This document shows positions 35,871 to 48,300 of a DNA stretch of 64,000 nt, in pieces (position 1 is the stretch's first letter; every line of letters begins with the position of its first letter). A program made the position numbers and the translations under genes. This DNA comes from Hedera helix (Eukaryota; Streptophyta; Magnoliopsida; Apiales; Araliaceae). Where the stretch lies: the NCBI GenBank assembly GCA_947179155.2, contig OX359282.1, positions 9,089,533-9,153,532 of the forward strand, given 5' to 3'. The notes under the pieces were generated by a model. That model was not told the DNA's origin, ran no database searches, and was given only the letters and a program-made list of their open reading frames with translations.

Positions 35871-36469
35871 CATGTTTTCAGTGAAGTGCTCAAGTAAGGA
35901 TTACATATGAATCTCATCCTCAATCGTAGACATGGTGTTTTTTAGCATAACAAATTTCTACTCACATTAATCCCACACGTGTGTCTTGGATTCATTCTTA
36001 TGGGGATCATATTTGTACGTGCAATTGCGTTATTCACCTTCATAAATCTTTTTTAAATTTTCTTTGTGGTTTAGTATAACTTTGGTTTTCTATGAATTGT
36101 TAGATAATTTTTTTCTAATATTGGTTATTAAATTTGGTTCCATCCTAGTTAAACAAATATTTGTATTTTTATCATTTATTTGAGTATTTTATCTTGGGCT
36201 AATTTTAACCCAATATTTTTTTGTTGATGAAATTTTTAACCCAATGTCAACTTCATTCTAATAGTATGGTTTTATGACGTATTAATAGTGCAAAGGACGA
36301 GGAATTAATAGTGCAAAGGACGCCTTGAACATAGGTTACAAACAAGCTGCAACTCTAGGGAAGCCAAAACATTTTGTAATAAAAAAAAATGATGTAAAGT
36401 GTTAAAAGGTTGATGACTAATTTATTATATTGGGCACCACAAGCTTATGTGGCTTATTCGGTACGTGTG
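35871..36469. other. No gene seen
   Basis: AT-rich DNA without coding or TE signals apart from a two-copy tandem repeat of TTAATAGTGCAAAGGACG at about 36282-36323. Confidence 0.5.
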
Positions 36470-36599
36470 GTTAGGGGTGTTCAATCGATAAAAATCGATT
36501 TCAACTAGATCGATAACGAACCGAATCAATATTAAAATAAATCAAAATTTAGTACCAAAATCGGTACCAGTTCTGTATCGAATTTTACCGATTATATGG

Positions 36600-36660
<61 letters not shown>

Positions 36661-37095
36661 AAAAATAAAAATAGGAAACCAGTATATACCGAACCGGTAT
36701 ATCAGACTTGTCGTTTTTGTACCGAACTGGTTAGTTCGGATCGATCCAGTATACTAGAAAAACTAGTTGTAACGAAGTTTTTGCACAACCTTGGATGTGG
36801 CCATTATAATGTGTATTAAAAATTAAGAAAAAAAAGGTATTTTTAAACATTATATACATTTAAGCCTTATCTTAACCCCAAAATTTTGAACAGGTACTGG
36901 AATCGACTGAATTAGTATACCAGATCGATCGTTTTTGTATCGAATTGGTCGATTTGAACTGATCCAATATACTGAAAAAACTGATTATACCGAAGTTTTT
37001 GCACAACCCTAAATGTGGCTGTTGATAATGTGTATTAAAAATTAAGAAAAAAAAAGGTATTTTTAAACATTATATACATTTAAGACTTGTCTTAC
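36470..37095. repeat. Degenerate repeat with internal 165-bp duplication
   Basis: The left end reads TTAGGGGTGTTCAATCG, a common start of small hAT-like plant repeats; the right part ends with TTGCACAACCCTAAA, which reversed is TTTAGGGTTGTGCAA. Two segments, about 36711-36876 and 36931-37095, share GAAGTTTTTGCACAACC, TAATGTGTATTAAAAATTAA and TTTTTAAACATTATATACAT. Family assignment is tentative. Confidence 0.5.
36600..36657. repeat. (ATT)n microsatellite
   Basis: About nineteen uninterrupted ATT units. Confidence 0.95.
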
Positions 37096-38296
37096 TTTTT
37101 TCGGGAGAAAAAAATAAAATAAAAATTCATCTTCCTCCAAGGGCCAAACCCAATCTACCATCATCACCTTTCATCAGTAAGCAAGTAATTAAAAAAAAAA
37201 ATTTAAAAAAATAAAATTTGTAACTTTCAAAAACAGATTGGCAGTCAAAATACTTCCTCATCTTTGTAAAAGGAATTTGATGAAATAAAATTGGGGGTTT
37301 CAAATCTCTTCTAAGTTATAGACCAAATCAGAACAACAAATGAAAATATAAACCTCCAAAACGTAATTCGCCATTGATGAGGAACTATGAGTAATGAAGA
37401 AGAAGAAATAGCAAGGTGATTCGGTGACGGAGATGATGATAATGGATGCTCAAGCAAATAGTCTCTCTCTTTCTTGCTCACTTCGTTGCTGAAAACACAC
37501 CTTCATACATTTGAAATTACAAAAGAGATGGTGGTTATGTAGGTGGCGGCGGTGGCGGCAGTTATTGCAGAGACGTTGGTGGATTCTGCTACTTTGGTTA
37601 TTGTGAAATTGTTCTCATTATTAGCGTATTATGTTACTTTGTGTAATTTATTTAGTTAAATTTTATTATAATTAATTTGGCTAAAAATATTTAATGTATT
37701 TACCATACCGATTTTTTTGAACCAACTTATTTAATTTATTTAACATACCAATTTTTTTTAATATGCAAAATGTTTTTTTTAATATGCTATAATACCAAAT
37801 ATTTTAGCACAACAATTTCGTATTATTGTTAAAAACAGATTTTAAAAGTTCTTTTTTCCTTACGTTTTTAGTTTTAACGGTTTGGTTATTTTGTTATTAG
37901 ATTTCAATTAATTTGAGCATCAACTTTTATAAGTTTCCACCTTGGCAACCACAAAGAACAAAATGTGATGCGAAAAAATGTGACACAAATTTTCTTTCTT
38001 ACACGCGACAGCGCATCATTTTTTCATCACGAATTTTGTAATGTTTTGAAAATAAGTTATAATTTAGTGGAATAAATGAAAAATAATAATTTAATAATGT
38101 ATTCATAAATCAAGGTTCAATTTAATAGAGAAAAAATAATTTAACTCTCGTACTAATATGTTTATTTTGACAACAATTTTAAATGCATCATATATTTTCA
38201 GTTAGTTATCATCCATCGAGGTCTTGACCAGGGCAAACCACAAAAAGTGGAGGCAAGAGTTGAACATTGTTCTAGGAATACTTGACCTAGCCTTTA
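37096..38296. other. Intergenic DNA, no gene recognised
   Basis: AT-rich. A GGC-rich patch (GGTGGCGGCGGTGGCGGCAG, 37541 on) and a G/A-rich patch at 37380-37440 hint at an old gene fragment, but I see no sustained frame. An imperfect inverted repeat, GTGATGCGAAAAAATGTGAC / CATCATTTTTTCATCAC, is at about 37964-38030. Confidence 0.4.
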
Positions 38297-39259
38297 GAGC
38301 ATCTCCAGCAGATGGACTATCTGCTGGACTATATTTAGTCCATGTGACATCAGCAGATGTCTTTTAGTCTTCAATCATTTCAGCAGATGGACTATCCCAT
38401 GGACTATCCCGCGGACTATAATATAAAAATAATAAAATAATCAACAAATTTTAACGACTATATTCCAACGGTCATATTCCAGTCAAATACGTTATTTTAA
38501 TAATATGATCTGAAGAATAAATTAAAGAAGATGTTGCAAGCTGGATATATTAATTTTTCATTCGACTTTAATTTTACCTAATTCACAAAATCTTAAAATT
38601 TAAAAAAACTTAAATTTATTTAAAATTTTAAAATAATAATTTTGTATAAAAATAATATACAATATCAACTATTTTATTAATTAAATTAAATAAATTCATA
38701 TTAAATTTAAATTTAATAATTTAATTCTTTATATATAGTATAATTAATGACCATGCTTTTTATTTATTTTTATTTTTTATATCCGTTGGATTGCATCTCA
38801 GTCCGTCTCTTTTCTTCATTCTTTCTTTGAGTCTTTTCTATGTCTTCCTCTTTTCAAAGGGTTCTCCCTTTTCACTCTCCTTACCGTGATTGACCTGGAT
38901 CAAATTTGTAAGTTTCATCTTGATCTGAGTCATGTATTGCTATTTTTTTTTTAATCTAATACTTCCCCTTCTTGAAAAGCATGAAATTGAATGGAACCAA
39001 ATAGTATTCGGATCAGATCTGCAAATACATGGACTCTGTTCCTTCATCTCCTTCTTCTTCAGTCATCGCCACCCCCACCACCCTCCCATTTAAATATATT
39101 TAAAATTATAGTCCATCAAATTCTAATTCCTTGATATAGTCTCTTTGCATCGCCGGAAAAACCCCCAGACTAAATATAATCCAGCTGCTGGGGTGAAATT
39201 TCAGTCTTAGACTAAATATAGTCTAGGATTTATACTTCTCCGGCCTGCTGGAGATGTTC
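38297..39259. mobile_element. 963-bp non-autonomous PIF/Harbinger-type element
   Basis: Termini GAGCATCTCCAGCAG (left) and CTGCTGGAGATGTTC (right, reversed GAACATCTCCAGCAG) are inverted. TTA flanks both sides (38294-38296 and 39260-39262), the classic Harbinger target duplication. Near the ends GGACTATATTTAGTCCA-like palindromes recur on both sides. No transposase frame. Confidence 0.85.
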
Positions 39260-39284
39260 TTAGAGAGGATAAGTAAAGTAGGAG

Positions 39285-39287
<3 letters not shown>

Positions 39288-39356
<69 letters not shown>
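39288..39356. repeat. (AT)n microsatellite
   Basis: About 34 AT units, just downstream of the Harbinger element. Confidence 0.95.
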
Positions 39357-39359
<3 letters not shown>

Positions 39360-40393
39360 GGAACGCAGAGAGTATGAAATATGACTAAATAAACTTTTAT
39401 TTCTAAATAAATATTATATTAATTGAAGTAAAAGTTTATAGATAAGATAGCTGTTATACGACTACACATTATTTGAATATAAGTTATTATTAATAAATTG
39501 TAAGTATAAATATAATACTATGACAAATTATATGATTCCAAGTTGGAAATAAAAATAAGTTACTTTATCTAAAAATATATTTCCAATAAAAAGCATCAAC
39601 ATAATAATTATGCCAATACGACTCATCAGCGAATAATGAGCTTATTATTTATGATTTAATTAGTGCGGAAGAATAGAAAACAGTGGCATCACTGGCATGT
39701 ATTGCAAAATAATTACAATTTTAACGGTGCTGTATTCATGCAACTGCAAAACTAAAAAATAGGACTGTATAAGACTATTATTTAACAAGTAGAGAAATTA
39801 AAGGAATAGCTTTTTTTTGTGCATAATTTATGCACAAACAATTGTACAGACATTATTACGCCTTGAATTGAATATTAAAAAATGATATAGAAAGTTAAAT
39901 ACGTTTTATCAAGAATTTAGATAGTAGAATCCTTCTCTTTTTATCTGTGAATAACTATTGTTTGTGCATGGTTTGTGTACATAAAATTACTCCAAATTAA
40001 AGTGACTTAAAACTAATAATGCTTATCGTGTGGACTAAAAGAAAACAACCATTTTGTCTAAATGCTAAGTGCACTGTAAAATTAGGAATATCAAGATACA
40101 AAAGACAAACTCCGAGTCTTGCAATAAGCAAAACTCCAATTAAAGGCATATATATGGAAGAATTGCCTAGGTTGACTGCTTTTGGTTGCATATTGTGAGG
40201 GACATAAATAAGGATTTTTTGTCCTTGAACATTATTTTAGAAATAAAGGGTCACACATGTGAGTCAGCCCATCCTTAAATTCAGGAGCAATATAATCCAC
40301 ACTCAATCTCCTTTCAAACCACCCTTCTTATAATTAAGTCTTTAATTTTTCAACAATAATTTTCCAGGTTCCAAGTTCATCATTCTGCACAAA
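39357..40393 (+). promoter_or_regulatory. Upstream region of the DUF1645 gene
   Basis: No coding signal (the minus frame 39997-40191 looks accidental). CACATGTG, a G-box/E-box-like palindrome within TCACACATGTGAG, lies at 40254-40261, about 130 bp before the ATG. The last 100 bp are C/T-rich like a 5' UTR. TTTTCCAGGTT at 40363-40373 could be an acceptor of a 5' UTR intron, which I cannot confirm. Confidence 0.35.
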
Positions 40394-41509
40394 ATGCATC
40401 AATTGAAGCCTCAAATCCCTAATGGCACTCCAAGTGTAGATACTATGCACTATTATAGCGCGCCGAGTAGTCCGATTCGAAAAATAGGGAGTGCCTCATT
40501 TGGTTACGAGTTCGGAACGCCGAATACTAATGACGATTGCAACTCTAACTATGATTACTTTGAATTTGCTACTGTCCAAGACTTTTGTAATGGATTTGAG
40601 CTTGAAGAAGGTAAAAAGGGTGAGCTCGTAACGGATGATGAACACGGGGAGAGCAAGAGGAAACAGGCTGAGCACGGAGATTCACTTCCTACAATGGCAT
40701 TTGCGGATGAACTATTTTCTAATGGACTTGTGAAGCCTTTAAAACTCCTACCAGGACTTCAATATCGCGATGGCATGACTTGTCGTAGAAAGACTTTGTC
40801 CCCGACGTCCATGATCAAAATCCCATTTGCAAGACGGAATAAGTGGAACGATGATTTCGATCCGTTTATGGTTGCTCTGGAAAAAGTTAAAGAGGAAAAA
40901 CAGGAAAGAAAGAGTGTTCATCGACGAACTCGATCTCATTCACCGTATAGAGACACTAGTTTACAGTGGCCTGTCGATTCGAGACGATGGGACCAGGCTG
41001 AAGACGAGAAAGGAGAAAAAGAGGGAGCTATTACAAATGGGTTGGCTAAGCCGAAGGACTCAACCTATGCAAGATCGGCTCGACGTGAATCCATGGGCAA
41101 AAAGAGATCGTTGTCGCTAGTGGAGTCCAACCCAAAAGTTCCGATAAATTTTAAGGGATTGAGCTTCAGAAGGAAAGTGCCACCCGTTAAGATGGGCTCG
41201 GAAGGTGGGAATGTGGAAGAAGGTGAAGGGGGATCTAGTGGAGACACTAATAAGATAAAGAAGGTAAAAGGAATTCTATTGAGGTATGCATCATTTGGGA
41301 AACAAAACAGTGAAGGAAAGTTAACTAGTCAAATTTCAGCTCTTTGGAAGCCCACTTACTTCAAAAAAATGAGCTTCAAATTTAAAGGAAATGGTCATGG
41401 CAGTGAAAAGGAAAAAGTGACTGGAGAGTCCAAAATGGTTATCGTACCACACAGGCCCACCAAATTGACACTTTGTTTGGGTTATGGTAGTGAAAGCCCA
41501 AGGATTTGA
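40394..41509 (+). CDS. DUF1645-family protein, 371 aa, single exon
   Basis: A complete frame of 371 codons without introns. It has the layout of plant DUF1645 proteins: a SAPSSP segment at residues 22-27, FEFA at 56-59, and the family signature MAFADELFSNGLVKPLKL at 101-118. A Ser/Arg-rich middle follows (HRRTRSHSPYR, about 176-186) and a basic C-terminus (SFRRKVPP, MSFKFKGNG). No signal peptide or membrane segment; the Lys/Arg clusters suggest a nuclear protein. Members such as rice SGL are linked with growth and stress responses, but their biochemical role is unknown. The start is the first ATG in frame, with a clean leader before it. The frame is intact while nearby TE genes are broken, so this is a host gene. 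The similarity call is from memory of the family. Confidence 0.85.
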   Translation: MHQLKPQIPNGTPSVDTMHYYSAPSSPIRKIGSASFGYEFGTPNTNDDCNSNYDYFEFATVQDFCNGFELEEGKKGELVTDDEHGESKRKQAEHGDSLPTMAFADELFSNGLVKPLKLLPGLQYRDGMTCRRKTLSPTSMIKIPFARRNKWNDDFDPFMVALEKVKEEKQERKSVHRRTRSHSPYRDTSLQWPVDSRRWDQAEDEKGEKEGAITNGLAKPKDSTYARSARRESMGKKRSLSLVESNPKVPINFKGLSFRRKVPPVKMGSEGGNVEEGEGGSSGDTNKIKKVKGILLRYASFGKQNSEGKLTSQISALWKPTYFKKMSFKFKGNGHGSEKEKVTGESKMVIVPHRPTKLTLCLGYGSESPRI

Positions 41510-44500
41510 ACTGTATTTTTTTATTTGTTTTTATAATATATTTTTTTTATGTTTATCCTTCTTGGAAAGCATTGATTTGAAATTTGTTCCTTGGAAAAAA
41601 ATATATTACTTTATCGAGTAAAAATATATGAAGGTCTCTCCCGTGTTGGACTCCTTAACGGTTGTGAGTTACAATTCAGCTGCCTCGTTCAGACCTTTTT
41701 GCTAGGTCATGGGCTTAAAATTTCTTAATGGATGTAAGTTATTATTAAGTTTGTTTATCTTGAACAAATAAAGTTTTGAATAGAGCTGAATCGATAAGCA
41801 AAACAATCAAAAAATTATGGCCGAATCGGTCAGCAAAACAGTTGAATGAGAAATTTACTCAAATGTCCTTGTACAATATAAAAATTACTTTCAATGTTTT
41901 CTAAACGACCGTTCTTTCACTTCTTTCACATTTGATATCCAAAAAATCACAAGGTTATGATCGAAAATTAAAATTTTATGAAACTCAATTCAACATGTTC
42001 GATATTTGATTGTCTTCTAAGAGAAGGATGTACTTGACAAGGAAAAACTTGCTTCACTTTTGGCAAAATTTGAGATCTGGTCATCTGAAAATGGTGAGGA
42101 GAGAATTAAAAAAAAATAAAAAATGGTGAGGAGAGAGAAAAAGATAAATCTGAATGGTTCTTCTTATAGTCCCTCCTGGGTGATTTTGAAACATTGTTTT
42201 CCTTGCCAATGTATTCTTGTGGATTGATGAGTGGCTTTCTTAATTATGAGGATGAGAAATTGATAGTTACAGAGAGAGAGAGTGAATGAGAGGGAGTTAG
42301 ATGAGGTATTACCAAACGAGTAGTTACATATTCAATTTCAAGCGATAGTACACTCTGAAATATAAATAAGTTATGTACTTATTGTTTTTTTATAATTAGT
42401 TTTGTCTTATAATAATATTATCATTAATTTAGTATGATAAAAGTTATTTTAAATAATATATATTATTAAAAAAATTAAGACAAAATTACTGCTAAACTTG
42501 TTCAAAAAACCGTTGAGAGTTAAAATGAGAAAATTCACTCATTCATAAATGCCCGCGGCCTGTGGTCTGGCTTTAGTCTTGTTTGGGATAGGGTATGAGT
42601 CCGGTCTGATCAAAATTAGGTCTGGTCAAGGTTTTGACCAGTCATACTCGACCTAAAAGACTTGAAAAGACCGCTCTTTTAAGACATAAATCTGGTCTGC
42701 CCTAATATGTTAAAAAGCCTAGTATGGCTTAGTATTAGGTTTTGCTTGGTCTGACCTGACTTAATTTTATATCCAATTATTTATAATTTTTGAACTTTAT
42801 AATTATGATTATTCATCAATGAAGTATAAATTTTTATTTATACATTATAATACATTAGTTTTAATTAATACATTAATAAAATTTAAAGTTTTAATTATTC
42901 ATTCTTAATTTCTTGTAAATATATTTAATTAATATACATCTTTAATGAATAGAACTATTTAGTATATTTAATATTAATAACAAGTTAGTTACTTAGTTAA
43001 TTAAATATTAATAATAAGTTAATTTATTGTAAATAGTAAATTACTAATATTTAAAATTAATTTTTTTTTATATTCCTTACTACTTCTAATGTTAAATATT
43101 AATATTAATTATTATATCAATAAACTAACTTTTAATATTAAATATTAATAATAAGTTAGTTTCTTATAAATACTCAAGTTCTTTATTGATTTGAATATGC
43201 TAAATTCTTAGTGGGATTTATTATTTTGATTATTTTTTCGGTATTCTGAATTAGCAATTTAAAGAATAATTTCATGAAATAATTTAAAAATTCATTGAAA
43301 ATAATACTTGAGATATAACTATGTAAGTGTTTAAGGATCATAAAGAAAAAAATATATGTGTACTTAAAATTTACAAAATATATGTCCAACTGATCCTAGT
43401 ACTAAAAAAATAAAATAGAAACTAACATTATATTCAAAATATAAAAGTCTAATATACAGTAAGTTGATTTTATATATTTTGCATATATAGTCATATGAAT
43501 CACAGTAGATTGTATTTAAATCATATTTTTTATGAAGACAAACTGTGTATAGTAGACATATATTTAAAAAATCAATTTGCTTTATATTCTAATTATATTT
43601 AAATTATATTTTCCTTTAATTTAAGACAAATATATATATTTTTTGTTCTAATCATCCAATTTATATTGGTGTGCAGTATAATGTTAAAATAAAACCAATC
43701 TAAAAAATCTTACATCATTTTTAATTTTTTTTACTAATTTGTATTTTCTAATTTATATATTTAATATTTAACGTTAAAAGAGGAGAGACGGCGCGCGCGC
43801 GCGGGGGAATGAGCAAATCGACTTAGGTTTGACTTTGCTTGACCTGCAATTTATTCAATTCATTTAGAAAATTTCATTTAGATTTACCAAACACCCCTAG
43901 GCATATATCCATAATTTTATACGACAAATCATGCAATTTGATAGAGAAATATATAAAGACATTTTTTTTGGGTTGGGGGAGGAATCCGTAAAATAAATAT
44001 TGCAAAAATATTTTGTCTTATTGTACCAAATTTTGTTGTTATCGCCCTGATAATCTAAAATCAACAGTCATAAGATGGAGAGAAAATCAAGCTTGACACA
44101 AAGAAGATTCTTCGGGTAGCTACCAAGATCTAATAGTGTAATAGAAGGGATGCATTTCTTTTCTTATTTTTTAGTTTAAACGGTTGATAATATCAGAATA
44201 ATAATTATATTGTCAAAATAAATATATATTTAACGACACTTTTATACTTATTTTAATGATATTTTAAATTTTAAACGGCAGTTATTACTCTGACATCATA
44301 ATTATTAATTTGACATTGCCAATAGTCATAATTTATTCTTTTTATAACAGAAGAGGAATTAGTGGAGAAGATATGATTTGAAAATAGACCAGAATGGAGA
44401 AGAAACATAATATAAATGGAAAATTGAGGTTAGATCTTGATTGAGAATGGTGGAAAAGCATTACATAAATGGAATAAGGGAAAGGGACTTGGGTAGGAAA

Positions 44501-45341
44501 ACTTACTTTCTTCGTGCGTCACATTACGCAATTAAGAGGTAGACTTAAATTTGTGACATTGCATAATAAAGATAAAAACTTTTACCATTAGGATGTCCAT
44601 CAAAGGATGTCCCAAGACTCAACTACTTTCTTTTGTCCATAATTGAATGTCATTTCTCAAATATCAAGCGAATAATAGCGCAAAAGGACTAGTTTTTGTG
44701 GACTCTAATTCTGTTATCACATTATCTCGTATTTACAAGAACTTTATAATTGAATAAAAAATATATGAAGAACAATAGGTGAGATAGGATAGCATGTAAG
44801 ACAGGAGATGAGATATTATATACTTGAATTCGGAGAGTTCTTGTGATAATAGCTAAAGTGTAATTATTAAATTTTCTGCCAGAAATTGGCATTAATTATT
44901 TTCAAAAATAATATCTCTAATTTAAGTGGAAATAAACTTGTGACATGACATTTAATAAATTCTGTAATATATAGCCAATAACTAAAAATATTTACCAATA
45001 TTAACAATATATACATATACATATATCCTCCATATAAGGTGCAATAAACAACCAATTATTGCAGTTTTTTCCTGTACAATCCCCTCGCTACTTTCTTCCT
45101 CATAAATAAAGTGGTATTTATATAATACATTAAATCCCAGTTTGGGACTCCCTTTTGCCCTATGAATCCATCCTCCCATTGCCTGGGAAAAAAAATATTT
45201 TTGTGGAGAAAAAAAGTGACTCTACAATGATGCAGCTGAACAGAGCCCATTTCTACTTCTATAAATTGCTATAAAAAGCAGGAAAAAATAAATAAATTAA
45301 AATTCAAAAATTTACTGGCGAGAAGAGAAACATCAGGCCAT
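41510..45341. other. Intergenic DNA between two host genes
   Basis: No gene recognised. T-rich DNA at 41513-41550 suits the 3' end of the DUF1645 gene. 42540-42760 repeats GGTCTG/GACCTGA words (TGGTCTGGC, CCGGTCTGATC, GTCTGACCTGAC), probably an old hAT-like or other repeat. 42770-43780 is very AT-rich and holds a pure CG run at 43790-43803. The small minus frames at 44867-45250 probably lie in the 3' UTR of the F-box gene. Confidence 0.5.
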
Positions 45342-48300
45342 CTACTCCAAGACATCGGTAGGCCAAAGTCGCTTCCACGTAGAAATCTCGCCTAATGTAT
45401 ATAGTTTTCGAATTCCTCCGTAAAATCCATCAGCTCCGTCTCCTTCTTCGCGATGATCTTTTCTATTTACTGTCGTATTTCTCCACCGTGAACCAGGGGT
45501 GTATTGGTTGAACTCGAGCGCCACCATATCTGTCGACCAAAATTCACGAATAGAATTTTTTTAATTTTTCTAAACAAATAAAATTTGATATGGAAACCTA
45601 CCACTGGGAAATTGAGGTCAAATAATTATAAGTTTAAATTCTAATCTAGTTTTAAAAGAATTAAAATTTTAAGTTATTGATATTATCAAAGTAAAAATTA
45701 TGTTGTCAGAGCAAATATATATATTTAATCATATTTTTATAGTTGTTCTAACGACACTTAATACTTTAAACGATATTTATTATTTTGATAATATCAGTTT
45801 TACTCTAACAATATCAATCGTCGATTTTTAACTTATGACAAATGTGTTTTCAAACTTGAAATTTGCTATACGTTACCAAACACTTCATTTTTAAATTAAA
45901 AATCGTTTAACCCAGCATATTTCTTTGAGTAATGTTTGGAAAAGCAAGATGACATCCTCTTGAACAATTAGAGATAAGGATACTCCTAGCCAAGTGCATA
46001 AGCCAAATCCTCATAAATGAGATTACCTCAACTCCACAACCAAACAAACCCAGAAGAATCATTAGTCCTATTCAGCCTGGTTGGCCTTCAAGTGCACCAC
46101 CGAGACATTATTTATTTGCAATGTTGCATGGTACTATAACAATTAGAAGGATTTGTCTAGGGGACCAAAAACCAACTATCCAACAAAAAAGGCGACCACC
46201 AAACATTTCAATCAAGAAATGGGACTATACCTTGAATTAAAATCTAATTGTGATATAATTTAGAGCCATCTCATCCACATTTTAAAAAGATTTTAATGCC
46301 CTCTTGAAAAACAATTATCAATTGGGACTTATTTATGTTACAAGGATTAGAATTGAATGTCAGTTGGACGCGCTATTTTAAAATGTCCAATATGGATATT
46401 TTTACATTTTTAAATTTTTTTATATTAAAATAAAATATTCAAAACTTATACCATTATTTGAGTGTCGAGTGTCAAAGATGGATACTTTAGGATTAAGTGA
46501 AAAGAGCCAACCCGTATAACATATTTTTATCTAAATTTTAAATCTTCATAGTATAATATATGAAAAGGAAATTAAGTTATGTGATATACTCCCTACCTCC
46601 CGCAAAGATTTAGGTCAAATTTTGATAACCAATTGATGAAAACAGTTTCTATATTACCTAATTTTACATACTTCAACATTGACATAAAGAAATATGATAT
46701 ATTTTTACTACGGCAAAGATTTATAAATTTATAAATTTTATGACGAAATTAAATTGTGTCTAACATTAAATTTTCAACGACAAATTAAATTAAATTAATG
46801 TGAGATTCTTTTTAATATACTCATATTTTGTATATTCAGATACATTGACAATTTATAATTATATGGAGCAAGACTCTTTCTATTAATGTTTCGTTGACTT
46901 TTGAAAAACTAACGATTATTTTGAAATGTAGAAATAATTATGACACTTTTCGCTGTAGGAAAGTAAAAAGTTAGTAATAAATAAGCAACTTACCACTTTC
47001 ATGACAACGGCAGTAACTCTCATTCCCATCACATGATTCCAAGTGTCCTACAACACCATACCACCAACCTACATGCATAACATTTAGTTAGAGAAATTCT
47101 TTTTTTTTTGCTAAATTAAAAAAAATTGTGTTTCACAGGCACTTAAATTTTTTTTTTTTAAGAGAATAAAATTCCATAAAGCAGCCTCACTGGTAACAGG
47201 TGATGTACACGTCTTGTATAATGGACCTTCTGCCCAAAATATTTGAAAGCAACACTTTGTGGAATTCATCCTCCAAGGCACGGAAGTAATCAATCATTTT
47301 TTGGAGGAATCTTTAACCAATGACACACCTCCCCAAATAAAATTAAAAGGGAAGAAGATTAAAAGATGATTATAGAACTAAACAAACATAACTGTAGTTA
47401 TACCTAACATATACCCTACGTCCAAAAAAAGTCTCATTAATAATTTTTTAGGGCTGATTTCTTTATTAATCCTAAAAATTTAGTTGATTTTCATGTTCAG
47501 TCTCCTAATTATTATTTTTTCTTATTTCATTTTTAGACTTTATAATTTTTACAATCTTGGTTCATTCTTATAAAAGTATATCAATTAAAGGGGAATAAAC
47601 ATGAAAAAATAAATACAGATTGAGGACTATACGTAAAAAAAACAACTATCGTTCATGGATTAAACGTGAAAAGTTGCTATATTTTGAGACTAGCATGAAA
47701 AATAAATAAATTTGAGAACGAAATACGTGAAAAAATTAACTAGAGGACTAAACATAAAAAATAACTATCCCTAAATTAATAATTATTAAAAATATATTTT
47801 TATTTTATGTTTACCGCTAAAAATGAAAAATTGTTAGTTATGTAGTAATGACATTGTAAAAAAAGAAAACAGATATTTTCACAGAATTTTTTGATATTTT
47901 CATATGAAAAGTGTGGTTACAGTTCTACAATAACGGTTTTGACCGTCGCTATAGGTCTATAGTAATAATTTAATGTAAAAATATTTAAAAATTATGTAAA
48001 AATATCACTTCCTTAAAAAAATCATTATTACAAAATTGAGGATAATCTTTTTTTCTTTTGTAAATCTGACCTTTTTCATGGAATAAAAAATAGTATTTTT
48101 TAGTAACAGAATGGGTAGGGCAAGGGAAAACACCTATTGACAATACTGTAGACCCCTTTTGAGGACAAGGTTGACTAGGTCAGCATAATGATTTTAAGCA
48201 ATCTATTGCTAAAATAAATAAATAAATAAATAAAATCACCAAGTCCCTTGTAACTCAACGGTAAAATAACTATTCATAAAATTTTGAGTGTACGAGGACT

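Noticed and set aside
38297..39259. Considered a Mutator-type element
   Set aside because: Terminal repeats are short and the flank is a TTA triplet rather than a 9-bp duplication, which fits Harbinger.
45056..45250. Three overlapping minus frames downstream of the F-box stop
   Set aside because: No homology or conservation; they most likely lie in the 3' UTR.
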